Source of the DNA: Zingiber officinale
Taxonomy: Eukaryota > Streptophyta > Magnoliopsida > Zingiberales > Zingiberaceae
DNA length: 64,000 nt
NCBI RefSeq assembly: GCF_018446385.1
Contig: NC_055990.1
Coordinates: 22,873,558-22,937,557, forward strand
Direction: 5' to 3'
In this document: piece after piece, positions 36,001 through 50,382 of the stretch
Numbering within the stretch: the stretch's first letter is position 1
Layout of the letters: every line of letters starts with the position of its first letter
Translations under genes and position numbers: made by a program
Notes under the pieces: generated by a model
The model's database searches: none
The model's input: only the letters and a program-made list of their open reading frames with translations
Told to the model about the DNA's origin: nothing

Positions 36001-39000
36001 TCATTCAGATCATTGCTAGCTGTAACAGCCATTTTCCCAAAGCCAGATTTGTTAAATTCCTTCTCTACTGAGAGAAAAAAATTTCGAGCTTCAGAAGATA
36101 AATAAGCTAAATCACCAGAATCCAACCTAATCCCAGATGCTGTATACCTGCATTACAATATAGGTAATAGCATACTTCAAGTTAGATAGTAAACTAGGAT
36201 AGTGTTCTTCACGTCGAGGTTAATCAGCATTATTTAAGGTTGAGATATCTGCATTTAGCTCATGGTTTTACAGGCTTAGCTGCTCTAAGAAGGGCATTAC
36301 AAAGTAATACTTTTTAGAAGAGGCTTCCAAAAATTCACATGTATAATGGTTCCGAACTTCTGATATTTAATCAAATATTAGTTGAATTGTCTTTTCACAA
36401 ATGTACAATTACAGCTTACTAAACACACAAAAACTGCAACCCATCCATAGTAAATCTGCTAAACGAAGGAAAGAATCAACTGCATGACTATTTGACTCGT
36501 CTTAGTTAGTTTTTTTTAGAAATATATATATATATATAGCAACCACATCCTCCAGACTTTACAATTGTTCTATCTTGCACCTTCAACTAGCCTTAGCTAG
36601 TTGATTAATTTTACAGTTTTTTGAACTTACAGCATTAAGAATGATAATGCATATTCTAATTTGTCCAAATTTCTTGAAACATGTTAATAGTCACTAGAAT
36701 AATTTAAGTCATCTCGATCCAAATTTCTTGAAACATGTTAATAGTCACTAGAATAATTTAAGTCATCTCGATCCATAAATCAGACTGCTAAACATGGAAA
36801 AGAAACTGGGAATTCTCAAAATGCAACTTAACAAGATCGACAACTTACCCCAAATCATTAAGTGCTAAAGCTACCGCACAAAAGTTGGGAATTCCACTCC
36901 TCATAACCTGATTAGAGTCATTGAGACATTCTATGTGAGAACTACATCATAATAATTGTTAAAGCTCAGAAGAACACAGTCCAAGTTTCTATGTGTAGGA
37001 TTACGTTTACATAGAAATAAAAATTAAAAAGGCAAAAATCAGTGCCAAGATCTACCATCAAGTAGTGTGGGGATAAATAGATCAAAATACTTGGGAATTT
37101 TGCCAATGTCATTACCAAGAAAAAGGAATCTAAATTGCCAAATTGATCATATACTAAAAATTGAACAGACAAATTGTGCCAGTCTAGGAGTTGAGTAGAA
37201 TTAAGTGACATAGCGTAGGTTTCCCTTTTGTCAATTTTTATATTGACAAGCCAACAGTTAAACTTATGATGCTAAACTTAAATGCTGCCTGATTTTAATT
37301 GTACAAAACCCATGTTGAATCTACCAGTTATTTTAATAGAAAGCAAAGCCATCTGAGCTTCACGTGCAGAAGTTAGTGCACAGTTAGCTATATCCTGCAA
37401 GCCAAGTTATAATATCTCCAACAAGAATAATTTACAAAATGAAGTCATTCATAATAGAATGTCAATGAAACAGATTAACATACAGCTGAAAAATCAAAGA
37501 TTGCAGTCAGATTTATGGGCACTAAATCTAACACATACAAGTGAAGAAACAAATGAGAGATACTTAAAACATTTCACTTACATCGTATGTATCTACTAGG
37601 GCAAGGAAGTTATTCGGAAAAGCCAAAGCATATGAGGTGAATGCAGCTAGTTCACTTTGATTTGTCTCACCAAAAACACCACGGAAAGATTCTGATGACT
37701 AGCATGCACACACATGAGAAAATTAGGTTAGAAAATTGATCTCACTTCTTTGCACCTGGGCAAGTGAAGAAAATCCTTAGAACAAACAAAAATTGTCAGC
37801 AACCAAGAAAACAACACCCTGAAATAATTTTCAGATTTATTAAAAGAAAAGAACAATTTTCATTGCATCTATGCATCAGCAAGAAACAAATATCTTAGCA
37901 TCTTAGAAGTCATATTTCTTGTGTTCCTAACTTGGAATAATGAGTGCATTAGTAAAGTAGGTTTAAGAAGTCTATCATTAAGACATTACAATAACATCTG
38001 CTATCTCAAATTGATCTGACATATGGGGACAAGGGAATAAAAAACAGTATGATTATAGATCTCCCAAATGCAAAGATGAAACTGAGAGACAGACTCAAGT
38101 AAGGTCTTCCTTTAGTTAGTCTGTACAAAGTGGTAGATTTGTTAACTCTCAGAGATTAATTTGTCTCACAGACTTGATTTTATGGCCATGAAAATAACGT
38201 ACAAGTTGAAATGTTAAGCATCTCTTCCAATTTCATGTATTGCATTATCATCTCTATCAAAAGGATTATGAATGTGGTAACTTAAGCATAGAAGAAAGTC
38301 CATGATCCATCCAGAAGGCTGTAGAGGTTGTACTCAGAGATGTACTCAGTGATCAAGAATTCTTTGAGATAATCTGAAAATATTTCTTAAAGAATTCCTT
38401 CCCTTCGAGGATTCAGTGAAGTACTGTTTCTTCATCTAGGAGAAGCTTCCTCTCTCAAAACCCCTCCCCTACCAAGTTTAGCAGCTATAAGACAGCTCTA
38501 ACAAAAGCTTAAAGATGGCTTGTAGACTGATTGAAAAACAGGTCTAAAGTGACAGTTGAAGAGTGTGTGCATAGTTCCATCACTGTGCATATGTGCTAGA
38601 TGAAAAAGATTTATGGTAGGTCCTAGTACATTGACATAATTACAACTACATTCTCAAAATATAAATATATTCAACATATCTCCACAGATCATTGGAACAA
38701 AAAAAGGATGATCTCCATAGATTGTATCCTTTCTCTGATAAAATGATAGCATTTCTGTGTTTTATTCTCTCATGACAAGGTAGGTTGAAGGCAATGTGCA
38801 TGGTGGTTTGGATTACCTCATTACTCATCCATTAATTCGGCAAGATTAGTATCTAGCTCTGTCAATAATTGTTTAAGCTGAATAAACTCAAATGAGGCAA
38901 TGACCTTAGCCCTATAAATAGAATTGAAAATAAACCAAAATATAAGTTTGATTCAATTAAATCAAATTAATACTCAAGCATCATAATTTCTTAGTCCATA

Positions 39001-41899
39001 TTGAGTTGTAATTTCATATTAAAAGTACAACAACAACCAAGCCTTATTTCATTGGATGAGGTCGGCTATATGGATCCTTCTATATCATTGGACTCTATCC
39101 CTTATTATATCGTCATTTATATTTAAATAAATTTTATCTTATTTTATTGTTGCTAACCAAGTCTTTTTTTATCGTCCACTTCCTCATTTGATATGCACAT
39201 TTGTCATAGTTTCACATCGCCTAGCATATTTATTGGTCATTTAAGTATATGGTCGTACCATCTTAACGTGTCTCTGGAGTTTTCCCTCAATAAGTGCAAC
39301 CCCGACATTCTCTTTCATTTCATATCCTATTCATCCTTGTATATCCGCACATCCACCTTAACATCCTATCTCTGCAACTCTGATTTTTTGTTCATGTGCT
39401 CGAATCATGGACCGACACTCAGCTCCATATAGCATAGTGGATCTAACCGCCGTTTTATAAAATTTTCCTTTAAGTCTTAAAGGTATTTTATGATCACAAA
39501 GAAGAGGTATTTTACAATCTCAAAGAACACCTGGCGTTCTCCTCCATTTCAACCATTCCACTTATATTATATGTAAGATATCTCTCTCAATCTCTCCATC
39601 CTTTTGCAAAAATAATCATAAATACTTAAAACTCTCAGTTACCTAACTCGTATCTCCTATCTTAACAATTGTCTCATTACGTCTAATATTGCTAAACTTA
39701 AAATTTCATATATTTTATCTTTACTCTACTAAACCTAAAACTTTTCAATTTTAATGTTTCCAGCCAAGATTCAAGTTTAGCATTTACTCTTTCATGTATT
39801 TCATCTACCAAAATATTATCATCTGCAAATAACATACGATAAGTTCATCCATGATTAATATAAAAAGATAGGAACTTAGACCACCTCTCTTTATAAAACA
39901 CTTCGATTAATCTTTAAAATAAAGAACTTTTATTATCAAATTACAACTCAATGTGGACTAAGAATGGGAAAAAATAATTTAATTTTGATATTGTGAATTC
40001 TTAAAATGCACTTCATAATACCAAAAAAAAATCTCAATTTGATTCACAATTAAACAAATGGCAATTGAATGCAATGCTTGTTTGGAATCAATCAACACAA
40101 ACTGAGACACACTGATTTAGCAGAAATGAAACAAAACAAAATATGTCCATTTGGTTCAGTTAGATTTTTTGGTTTTAAGCTAATAATCAACAGCCACAGG
40201 AGAATTGATTAAAGCAAACAAAGACTCTCATATATTAGCTTCATGTATGCATTCCATAAATGTGATTTTTTTTATTAATCATTGTGAAATAAAAATTGAA
40301 ATAGTAACATTATAAATACTTATTGTGTACTAAAATAGCATCTCTTTCACACAAAATATAGAAAAGCAATCTCCCAATCATATCCATAGAACCAACTTTT
40401 AGAGTCAATTTTTTTGCTAAATGGAAACATAGAAAATATGAAGGAAACATAGTAAATATGAAAATAAATTAGCACACGAATTCCACATTCATTAAGACAA
40501 AGCGTAACCTAATTTCAGAGAGGATATCACTAGAAAAACCTGTTTACCAACTTCTAAAAATCGTACAATATAACACTCAGGAACAAATTGTTTGAGATAC
40601 ATACATACAAAATGACAATCAAATAAAGTTGAAATTAAATTAGTTATGAGCAATGGATATCTAGTTCAGACTAAAGAAAGGGCAAGGGAACTGAACAAAA
40701 TATAACATCCAAGCTAAAGAATTACTCACCTGAAGTTTACTGAGCCATGTCCTGACTAGAGTCAGGAAATCCATACAAGTACTTGAACCATCATGACTGC
40801 GAAGTGATTTGACTACAATCTCATCAGGGCTCTACAAAAGTGTCAGTTGGGTATAAGAATGTCTCAAGTTATATAAGAAATATTGGATAGATTTAATTAT
40901 GAAGGTGGTAGAAGTTCACAAGTCTTTAAATTTACAACAAAATTGATTCCAAAAGAACACATCTGAATGTGTTTAGTTATTTATGACTGAACATACACAC
41001 CATATATGAGCTAACAAATGCATGTGAATGAGTTCCTCGAAGGGGTATGCCAAACAAGTTTCCAGCAGCCACATTGCTGCCCATAGGAAAACCAACTATT
41101 AATGTACAAAACAATGAATATCAATCTTAAAAAGGAATAGAGAGAGATTATATATTTCTTACTCTACTCTATACGCTGCAAAAAAAAAACTCAATCTTAA
41201 ATTGTCACAAAAATGTCAGACTAACCTTGAGCATCATGAAATGTTCAGCTAAGTTTAAGTCATAGAACAGAGTTACAGGTTGGGGTGCAATTATATCAAT
41301 AAATGAACATGTAAAAATGCATATCCATCATGAATTTAATAACGAGATAAGGAAAAAAAAAAAAGGCTCAATCAATGGTTGAGTTAATTTTAGATTGTTG
41401 ATCAATTGAATAGTTAGTGACGGAAAATATAACTTGGTCAAACAATATCACTTTGTCCAAATATGAGAAATGTCACAACATTGATACTAGTACCAAGAAT
41501 GACATTATCAGCATCAAAACAAATGGGAACATCAGCACAAGTGTTACCATATTTCAAAATAAGTCACCTCGTTGCATCAAATCCTCCAATGTAGCAGTAT
41601 TTTGACGCACTTATTCCACCATCGGGGCCCTAGGAATCAAGGAAAAGAAATTTCGAATGATATGTACTACAAACTTAGAGGCTATTGAAAAAGAGGAATA
41701 GGTGTGGGAGCTCACTTGTGCTCGTCTAAGTCCAAATTCCATTAACATTTTATCCTTTCCAGCAACAAACCGGTGCCGTGCAGCATTTGTAGCTACCAAT
41801 GATGCATAATTCACAAGATTAACAAATGGAGTTTCAAGGAGTTGGACCACCTGCAAACGGACCACATAAATATTGAAGACTACATCAACAAGATACATG

Positions 41900-41934
<35 letters not shown>

Positions 41935-44900
41935 CAAAAGATAAAAGAGAACCAGTGCCAAAATAACTATGAATATACATTACACAAATATAAAATGAAA
42001 CCATAAAAATAAAATTAGAAAAGTTGGTACAAGGACAACATTTGAATTACTCACCGCTACTGGTCCTTCAATCCTGATCAAGGGAACCTTTGGGAAAACA
42101 ACAGAACCCTCAGGAATTGCATAAACTTCAACATCAGAGCAGTCAATTTTCGTGAGATATTCAAAGAATTCATCCTAGAGAAGGGAAAGAACATCAGAAT
42201 TAAAGAGAACAAGTAACTGATGATTTAGCTAGCTGACTTTAATTGCCGAGTCAACATTTAATCATAACATGTATTCTTAATATTTTTTACATTTATTCCA
42301 TTTCCTGCTCTTGCTTGCATACTTTGACATTTCAGGGTCCATCTAAGTAAGTTATGTGGACAACACAAAGTTCATGGTGCAAAACTCTTTTGATTCATTC
42401 TATTGTTTCAGCTCATGTGAAATGGATATAACCTTTTCCAATTTTAGAATATACATGGAGTATTTTTTTTTGGTGATCCATAATATGAATTAAAGTCTGG
42501 TGTGGTTACTTTCTTTCATCTAGAACAGGGTGCAAAAGTTTCCTCGCTTGAATGAAATATGGAATCGTATCATAATAAGCAAACATTAGTTTCTTATTCC
42601 TATTCCATCCATATCTTTTCAACTTAAACAGCATAGAACATTTAACAGAAAATACAGCAACACAAGAGGAAAGTAACCCATTGTTATCATTCTCTAACTA
42701 ATTGGCTTGTCTATTAAAATACTGAATTATCAAAATAATAATAGCCCGAACAACAATAAGATACACAAATTTTGAAAGCTGATGAAGTATATAAACTTTA
42801 GTAAAAAGAGATTTTTTTTTTTTTACCAAAAACTCAAGAATGAACTATGCTTTATCAACAAAATGATCAACAAATTTAGAAGTTGGTAAATTAAATAAAC
42901 TTGAGTTACAATAAACTTTTATCAAAAACTCATTTTTCTGTGTACGTGAATGATCTGGAAGTGGAAAAAAAAAACTTTCATCGAGAAAGAAGGATTCATT
43001 CAGAAGACCTTGTCAATAAGTTATTCCTCAAGGTAGATGTCTTGCCATGGAGTTAGTTAGCAACTTTTGGGTAATGACAACTACAAATATGGCAGGAGAT
43101 TATGCACAGAACAATAAAGGATCTTTCTCATGCTTATTGATGTTAAAATGACTCAGTTCTAGCAACGCTGAACTGCTGAAGATAATAAGTTAAGACTTGT
43201 GACCGAGGAATATTATACTAAGGTCTTCATAAAAATTACCATCTGACATTGACAATAAAGAATTCGAGTTAAATTTTGTTTAGCCATATAACAAAATCAA
43301 ATTGATGAAGATAGCCCTTTGGAATGCTATTCTAGGATATTGACTTACTATTGGTTGCTTGTATTATCTCCTTTGTAACTTTCACAAGCTTTTTTGGATG
43401 GTCTTAGATTGGTTAAGGATCTGAGAATTATTGCTTCTATGTGATACATGAATATGTTCAGTATATCACAATTATGAATCAAGGCTTACTCGTGTTGTGA
43501 TGCAATTTCAGTTACCAAATTAAGTAGAACCATAAGATTGTGATGTAAAGCCTTACTTGAAAGTAGGGAAAAATACAAATGTGAATTATGAAATAAGTTA
43601 TTGGAGTCTGAAGGATCTATAATGTATAACTAGTAAAGTAAGAATATATTATTAAAAAAACAATTGAACAGGAAAAATGACAAGTAAATCCAATTTATAT
43701 GTTAATGAAGAAGGATTTTTTTTTTTGTTTTTTCCATAATGATTCCTATTTAACAATAGCACTACCCCAAAATTTTCTTAAGGAAAAAGGTTCCTGTAAG
43801 AGAGGAAAGATATATAATTTGGTGAAAGAAGTGATTGCATAAAAAAGTGATTCCCAATAAACAGAATACTCCTAGAGTATGTTAGACAACACTGAGACTT
43901 TGATGGGACTTTCAAGCATATAGTGGCATGATGATATTTATTGTCCTGGATAAGTTCATCCACTATTTAACAAAAAATTTCCATAGTATGCTCTTAAATT
44001 TTGTTAGTTATTCACTGTGATTGCTAGTTCCATCTTACTCGTCTCTACTACATCAGAACTTAACATCTTAAGTACAAAATTTCTTAATCAACCATTAGAA
44101 TTGTTCCATAATATTGTATAAACATTTGCAAAAGGATACTCCAAAGCTTACAAATATTAGCACATCTCACCTTAATACTTAATAGTCCATAAAGAACATT
44201 CAATATATATTCCAGTTGACTGGATTAGTCTTAGGATGACAAGGTACATAGTCACATTTGCTTTTAAGCCTCAAAAACCAACATATTCTCATTAGAAAAA
44301 GGAAAATTCATGAGGCATGCAGATCACCTAGTGTAGACATACAGGCCTGAGTCAATATGCCAGCTCTACCTTTAACATATATCCTAGTCATTTTTGTTGA
44401 TAATTCTGATCAGAGAAGTTGCTTGTTCTAAGGCATGACCAAATCATTGCCTTTATGTAACTACTCAAAAACAATTCAAAAGAAACTGAAACTTAAGAAA
44501 GTATTCTTCAAGCAACTAATGGCATGTTGTACCTCGCAATTGGGCATAACTGAACGCATGAAAGAGATATCATCCTTCTTAAAATGAAAGTTAGCAATGA
44601 GACGAATGCATTCTTCTAGACCAGCAAAGACTGTGTATTCGCCACCAAAGGGATTTTTACGAAAATATAGATCAAATCTGCAACAAATTAAATTCACGAA
44701 AAAAGATATAACAGTTTAAAAATAACCAGTAAGTTTTATAACCCAAAATAACAGTAAAACTCCCATATTTGAGCACAAGAATAACAAATTAGAATATTTC
44801 CAAGTATGCATTATATACTTCATGAATATAACATGATGAACTAAAGGGCCAACAATAAAGATGAAGAAAAGGTAAAGTAATTGCACTCAAGGCTATACTC

Positions 44901-46289
44901 AGTAAAAGAGTTACTTCAAGTTAGTAATTGAGATTATATTATCTAAAATATGCAAACAATCTTTCAGCTCAAGTTTAGCAGTAACAAAAGGCTGCAATAT
45001 CTGGCCTATCATGGGAAAGTTCTCATTTATCAACACATTTTTCCAATAAAAAATAGTAAGTTCTTAGTTGAATTATTAAAACATCACAAAAATTACTTTC
45101 TGACTCATACTGTATACTTTCAAATAAACATTTTTTGGCATACAAAGGAATATTGTTTATCATAATACCCTAAAGATTATGGATGGCAAACATGTTGCAA
45201 TGATTGATTTTGCTCCCCATAGATAATCGGAAGACATTCTCTATACCTTTTTTTTAATCAGGAAGGCATTCTCTATGGTTGAAAATAGCATGATGTTGCT
45301 ATGAAAGTGAGAATATTCCAAATCATATTCTATTATAGGGAGCAACCACCTAGAAAATTTCATCCTTTATGTGGTATTATGGACTACAGCTTCTTTGGCA
45401 AAATGTACGCTAAAATCGATTAAGAGGCAGTAGATAACCAGAACCTGACAATATTTTATCTCAATTTAACAATGACTTCTTCTTTTTAATGTGTATTGAA
45501 AACCAATACAAGAAGTACTATTAAATGCTGTCACTAATGTCTTTCAAGTAAGACAATCACATAGAAACGCTTACAAGGAGCTAACATATTTTGATTTAAA
45601 TAGTTATCTTCGTCGCCGTGGAGTTGAATTTATATAAAATAATGCAGACTGACATAAACAAGATAACAAGGGAGACTATTTCAAAGCAGAATTGATGAGA
45701 GGTACAAAAACAACGCATATAGAGTTTATTTAACTACATTTCAGTGATAGATTCAAATTTGCGTCTTGAAATGAATCGAAAAACAATCTCAAACGATCTG
45801 ATTTAGCAATCCAAACGCCCAAACAACTAAATCATCGAGATATATCATGTTAAACAAAAGCATGAAATTAAATCTCCCTCTGATTTCCAACATGGCAATC
45901 AAAACCAGCTACTGAGTATCGACGAACTCTCTGAGGGACCAGATGTTCAAAGAAACGACACAGCAACGAAAACCACGACCGTAATCACCAACCAACTCAG
46001 CTAAAGCGCCAGTTCGTGTGAATTCTTTCCGACGAAGAAAAAAAAAACTAACGCCGGAGCGGTACTACCCGTCCGAAAGTTGAGATTACAATAACAATCC
46101 GATATGACAGGGCAAGGGAGTTGGAGCAACTCACACGGCGCGCTCGAGGTGCTTCCCAGCCTTCCAGTAGGCATAAGCCATGGTAAACTGGTACAGGTCG
46201 GTGAGCAGCGGCGTGACCATCGGGTTCGTCGCCGCGCGGATCGGCGTCGCCGCCGTCGTCGATCCGTTCTCCTTCGGGATCGTCTCCAT
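33031..46289 (-). CDS. NAPRT1: Nicotinate phosphoribosyltransferase, complete, 15 exons
   Basis: The enzyme joins nicotinate and PRPP to form nicotinate mononucleotide in the NAD salvage (Preiss-Handler) pathway. Exons (minus strand): 46289-46135, 44677-44533, 42174-42055, 41850-41716, 41629-41568, 41076-41001, 40831-40730, 37698-37582, 36907-36849, 36147-35973, 34544-34410, 34331-34233, 34023-33915, 33292-33180, 33108-33031. All junctions are GT-AG, and the frame is exact for 559 residues, which I recall as the length of Arabidopsis NAPRT1. Visible landmarks are [17 protein letters not shown] near the N terminus, RGTHSHAF around 219-226 (a histidine-bearing active-site region), [12 protein letters not shown] from 330, TASNDLNEE, and FGIGTYLVT at 389-397 in the phosphate-binding part. 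The start is the ATG at 46289, 106 bp below a TATA box. Introns 2 and 7 exceed 2 kb. Intron 7 holds a LINE fragment and intron 10 a SINE; neither disturbs an exon. Confidence 0.96.
35085..35291 (+). mobile_element. tRNA-derived SINE in NAPRT intron 10
   Basis: A 207 bp insert is flanked by a 16 bp duplication, TTATCAGAACTAAGTT (35069-35084) and TTATCAAAACTAAGTT (35292-35307), with one mismatch. The 5' part has TGGCTAGAGGGTGG (A-box-like), and GGGATCAATTCCCG resembles a pol III box B (GGTTCGANTCCC). The plus orientation is opposite to the gene. The family name is not known to me. Confidence 0.75.
36664..36771. repeat. 54 bp perfect tandem duplication in NAPRT intron 9
   Basis: The unit beginning TCCAAATTTCTTGAAACATG at 36664 is repeated exactly at 36718. 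There are two copies. Confidence 0.93.
39010..39905 (-). mobile_element. LINE fragment of RTE type (reverse transcriptase end and 3' tail) in NAPRT intron 7
   Basis: On the minus strand, about 39845-39700 reads [12 protein letters not shown] and then [13 protein letters not shown], the palm FADD motif and following helix of RTE-type plant LINEs. Frame-disrupting changes occur before and after it. Downstream lies a block with LRW-like sequence. The 3' tail reads GGTCGGC (as its complement) and ends in the TTGTTGTTG-type repeat at about 39020 that closes plant RTE elements. The 5' part of the element is missing (5' truncation), and no clear target duplication was found. Confidence 0.75.
41902..41930. 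repeat. (TA)n microsatellite in NAPRT intron 3
   Basis: A pure TA run about 50 bp upstream (in gene sense) of the 3' splice site of the exon at 41850. Confidence 0.9.
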
Positions 46290-46394
46290 GGATCTGCCCG
46301 TCCACTAGGGTTTTCGGTTTGCCGGAGCGCAGAGACAAAGGAAGATTCAAACTCGTAACTACTTTCGGTATCGAATGGGAGGAGGTGCCCTGGG

Positions 46395-46402
46395 TATTTA
46401 TA
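46395..46402 (-). promoter_or_regulatory. Candidate TATA box of NAPRT
   Basis: The minus strand reads TATAAATA, 106 bp upstream of the ATG. Confidence 0.6.
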
Positions 46403-48694
46403 CTTGCATTTTGTTTAATGTATATTTATGAAAAAGGAAGGCAGACGGAACGAGGACAGCGGAAGATTCATTGGAAGATGGCGAACGCCAGGGATGGAAA
46501 GAATTGGGTGAAGACTGAAGAGCAACGGACCGGACGGGGCGGGTGGAAGGATTCTGTACGTTTTCCGGGTCAGGATACTGCCACGAAAGGAGCCTTTAGG
46601 ATCGTGACGTGTGTCTTGGTTCGGGCGTAAAGTCATGAACGTGATGGGTCCGGCGGACAACGTACCCACGAGCTATCTAATTCTGAAAATGATCAATTTA
46701 ATACCATAAAAAAATTTCACTTGTCATAATTTCGGACGTGCAAATAATTAGCCACCATAGTCCCATTTTAGAATTATTAAAGGTTGCATGTATTTTCTAA
46801 AATACCTACTCAATTTATTTCAACGGGTCAATTCTTATCTAAGTCACCGATTGAATTGAATAATCAACTCAAATTGTTCAATTCAATAGTCAATTAAAAA
46901 TAAATTCTCGTCAACTAGATATAATTTCAATTGTGGTTAAACATAGTTTCATAAAATGTCCTAGAGGATAACATATTTATAATTTACAGCTGGCATATAT
47001 CTTTGAGAAAAAAAAATCTTTCCACCTCCTATATTGATTATAAATTGACCTCGTAAAAACAAATGGAACGAGTATAATAATTTTTTACTATAATTATAAT
47101 TAAACAATTTTAACCATCCATATATAAAGGACTCGGAATAAAGAAAAATTAAAAATGATCATACTTAATATAATCTTGAAAATACAATCATCCCACATGA
47201 CGTAGCGTAGATGATGGACGCATGACATCTTTAACGTAATAGTCAAAGATTGATTTTCAAAAACTGACGACCTAAGATTTACCGCACTATGCATCTAACA
47301 TTTATGTACTTACATTTACTTCCCTTCATATATGTTGGGTCGGCACTAAAGGAATCGCTAATATAGCATATCTACATTTGAAAATGTAATCATCTTAAAT
47401 TCAGGGTAATGTATCTGTAGTAGGCAGGGTTCAAGTCTTAGGAAATGCATCATTTGTGTTCGTCCTACCATGCACTTAACACATGTGCTCTTGATAAATC
47501 TCCTTCTACCGACGTTGGATTTTTACGTGGGAGGTCGTTAATGTGACAGTTCCATAAAAGAAAAGGCAATCATTTAAATTTAATTTGAATTTAAGCTATT
47601 TGGATGACCTCTATTAGTATTTTTCAATTTATTTTAATGGTCGATGAAAAATTTTCACGGTTAAACCAATCATCTCCCAAATTAATTGGTTTAAAAAACT
47701 AAATATTTAGATTACCAAAAATAAATAAATAAATAAATAACTCAAATCAAGAAAAATAAAAAATTGGCATACTTAATACAATATACAACCATCTCAATCT
47801 AATTTGAATTTAGAAACAAATTTTTTTTTATTAAAAAGGCTTAAAAAGTTGAGAGCTTGTCAAACATTTTGTTTTTTTTTTATTAAAGTGTCATTGGATT
47901 ATAACTAATCCATTGCAATAATAATAGGTCGCATTTCATTGATTGAGCAATCTACTAGAAGTCATTAAATCAAATCTTACTGTGGTTGATTAATATTTTC
48001 TTGTGTCCTTATTTAGAAAGATCGTGCAGTTAAAATTAAATAAGTTTTTTTCTGAATATGTTGGACTGTTAAGATGACAATTTTATTTTATTTTATTTTA
48101 TTTTTATCATAAGACTAAAAGTCATCAAACACCTTAGTAAACAAAATATTTAGGTCTCTATAATGTGAAAATTGAGTGAAATGAACATTAGACATAATAC
48201 AATGATGTTTTATGTTTAGAAGATATGTTCGAGTGAAATGAACATTAGACATAATACAATGATGCTTTATGTTTAGAAGATATGTTCGAAGCGGTGCGAT
48301 AGTTGAAATATAAAGTGTTATTATATGAGATATTGGGATCGAAATTCAGACTGTCTTGGCATATCCTCTCTATGTCTTAACTTCCATATTGGCCTAGAAA
48401 TGGGTTAGCAGACAGACAAGATCCTCTGATTTGTACTTTACGGACTAAAAATGCTAGGGTGAGTAAATCATCTTTTGTCACATGCTATAATGATGCTCAT
48501 TTGGTAGAAATTTAAAGCCTTAGTATTATATTTGTCAACAAATAATAACAATATGCATGAATAGAGAAACATATTGTTAAAAGCTTGCCGATCACTTGGG
48601 CCAATAGAGAAACATTTTCTTTTGAGATAGAAACAATATGCATGAATAGAGAAACTCTAGAAGTATAACAATGTCCATTTGTCACAAACATGAA
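46403..48694. other. Intergenic region upstream of NAPRT
   Basis: No gene is visible. Up to about 46660 the sequence is promoter-proximal and GC-balanced; afterwards it is AT-rich and of low complexity. It contains the tandem duplication at 48174-48287 and ends at the target site of the TR-GAG element. Confidence 0.6.
48174..48287. repeat. 57 bp tandem duplication
   Basis: The unit starting GAGTGAAATGAACATTAGAC at 48174 is repeated at 48231 with one substitution. Confidence 0.93.
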
Positions 48695-48699
48695 GTCTC

Positions 48700-49670
48700 T
48701 GTTGGGACCTTGACGTCACTAGAAGGGGGGTGAATAGCGTCTCACTCAAATCGTCAATTCCTACACTTGTTAATACGCAGCGGAAAACAAAATACAAACT
48801 AACAAGAAGAAAGCTAAATCCTATAAACAATAAGGAACGGAAATAAATCAAACCAAACTGTAACACAAGGCATTTACATGGTTCGGAGATTAGGGCTCCT
48901 ACTCCACCGCTGTCCGTAAATTGGACGATCTTGATCCGTCTGTGGATGACTCCCCGGAAACCTCCGGCTAGTTCAAACCTCATTCTCGGTGGAGAAACAT
49001 CACCACAACCTTGATTCAAACACTCTTAGATCACAAGAAGAGCTTAGAGCTTTGGAAGACTACTAATAGGGGTTAACCACCTCTATTTTGTCAATCATAC
49101 ATAAGCACCCCAAGCTGTTTTCCCGCTATCAGTCGACTAATAAAACCACCAATCGACTGGTCTTAAGTGAAATTCGATCGTTACGAGCCAACGGTCGGCT
49201 ACCAGTCGACTGCTACAGTAACGCTGCAGTGCTGCTACAGTACACACTGTGATTTTACCCCGAGTACATTCACTCAACACTCATCCTCATCTGACCAACC
49301 TAGATCTAGTCTTTTAGGCTCCTCCATCAACCTTGCGTCCCTCGGATGTCTCCCTATCTTTCACGTCTTGCCTTCTGGAGCTTCCATTAGCCTTGTCATT
49401 ATTGTCGCGTCTTCCTTTACCAAGAGGTCGCGCCTCCGGGACTTCATCCATTGTCAAGTCACACTTGGACTTACGTTGCCAAGTCTACATGGTTGGACTT
49501 ACACCGCCAAGACTCATCTTTGGACTTTCCTCCTTTGCCAAAATTGCACTTGGACTTTCCTTGTTGTACTTGTATCATGCACACTCACAATGCATATCAA
49601 ATACAACAATAAACCTAACTTAAACCTTTGCTCAAACATCAAAATCTAGGGTCACTAGATTGCTCTAATA
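48700..49670 (-). repeat. Left LTR of the TR-GAG element
   Basis: It starts TGTTGGGACCTTGACGTC and ends GCTCTAATA. It carries copies of the palindrome AGTCGACT and CTGCTACAGTA-type microrepeats, and is homologous to 52377-53422 and 18199-19326. Confidence 0.9.
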
Positions 49671-49684
49671 ATCTCCCCTTTTTT
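49671..49684 (-). other. Polypurine tract of the TR-GAG element
   Basis: The minus strand reads AAAAAAGGGGAGAT directly before the 3' LTR, as expected for plus-strand priming. Confidence 0.75.
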
Positions 49685-50303
49685 GATGTTTGGCAACCCG
49701 TTTAAGTTAGGGAAACAATATAACAATAATAATGCAAATAAACATGCAATCTACACATGCATAAATCATGGATCCTAATCCTCGCAAAGGTAAACTTCTC
49801 CCCCTTTGCAAATAAATGAGCAATCGCTCCTCTTTCACCTAAGCTCTCCCTTGAGCTAGGATTTCTTAAAAATGTGTGTAGGTTTCCCACTTAAACCTAA
49901 ACTTCTCCCCCTTTGCCATATATTAAAAAGAACTCCAATAATATCCCAATTATTAGACTCTTTGACCTTTAATGACCATAAACATCATGTATTAATCCCC
50001 TCATAAGATTACATACATGTTCACTACTTTTTTGGTCATTTTCTAATGCTGAAAAATATTTTCAGATTGTATCAGTCGACTGTCATAAGTACCAGTCGAC
50101 TGGCATCATCAAAATGAGCTTACAGACACATTCTGTGCTCAAAAACATTGTTACTAGTCGACTGGTAACTGTACTAGTCGACTGGTACTCTTTTTGGCAA
50201 AAATCAACTTTTTTTACCCACTTTCAGAAATGCGTCAAAAATTTCACAGACCTCCAAAAATTCTCAAATTTTGTAGAGAGATCTATTTTAACATTGTCTA
50301 CTT

Positions 50304-50305
<2 letters not shown>

Positions 50306-50379
<74 letters not shown>
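50306..50379. repeat. (TA)n microsatellite inside the TR-GAG element
   Basis: An almost pure run of about 74 bp in the non-coding part between gag and the 3' LTR. Confidence 0.95.

Positions 50380-50382
<3 letters not shown>

Noticed and set aside
37330-37398. Possible extra NAPRT exon ([15 protein letters not shown]-like, preceded by a TTGCAG acceptor)
   Set aside because: Including it breaks the conserved junction between ...LVDTYD and [10 protein letters not shown], and no such segment occurs in the family.
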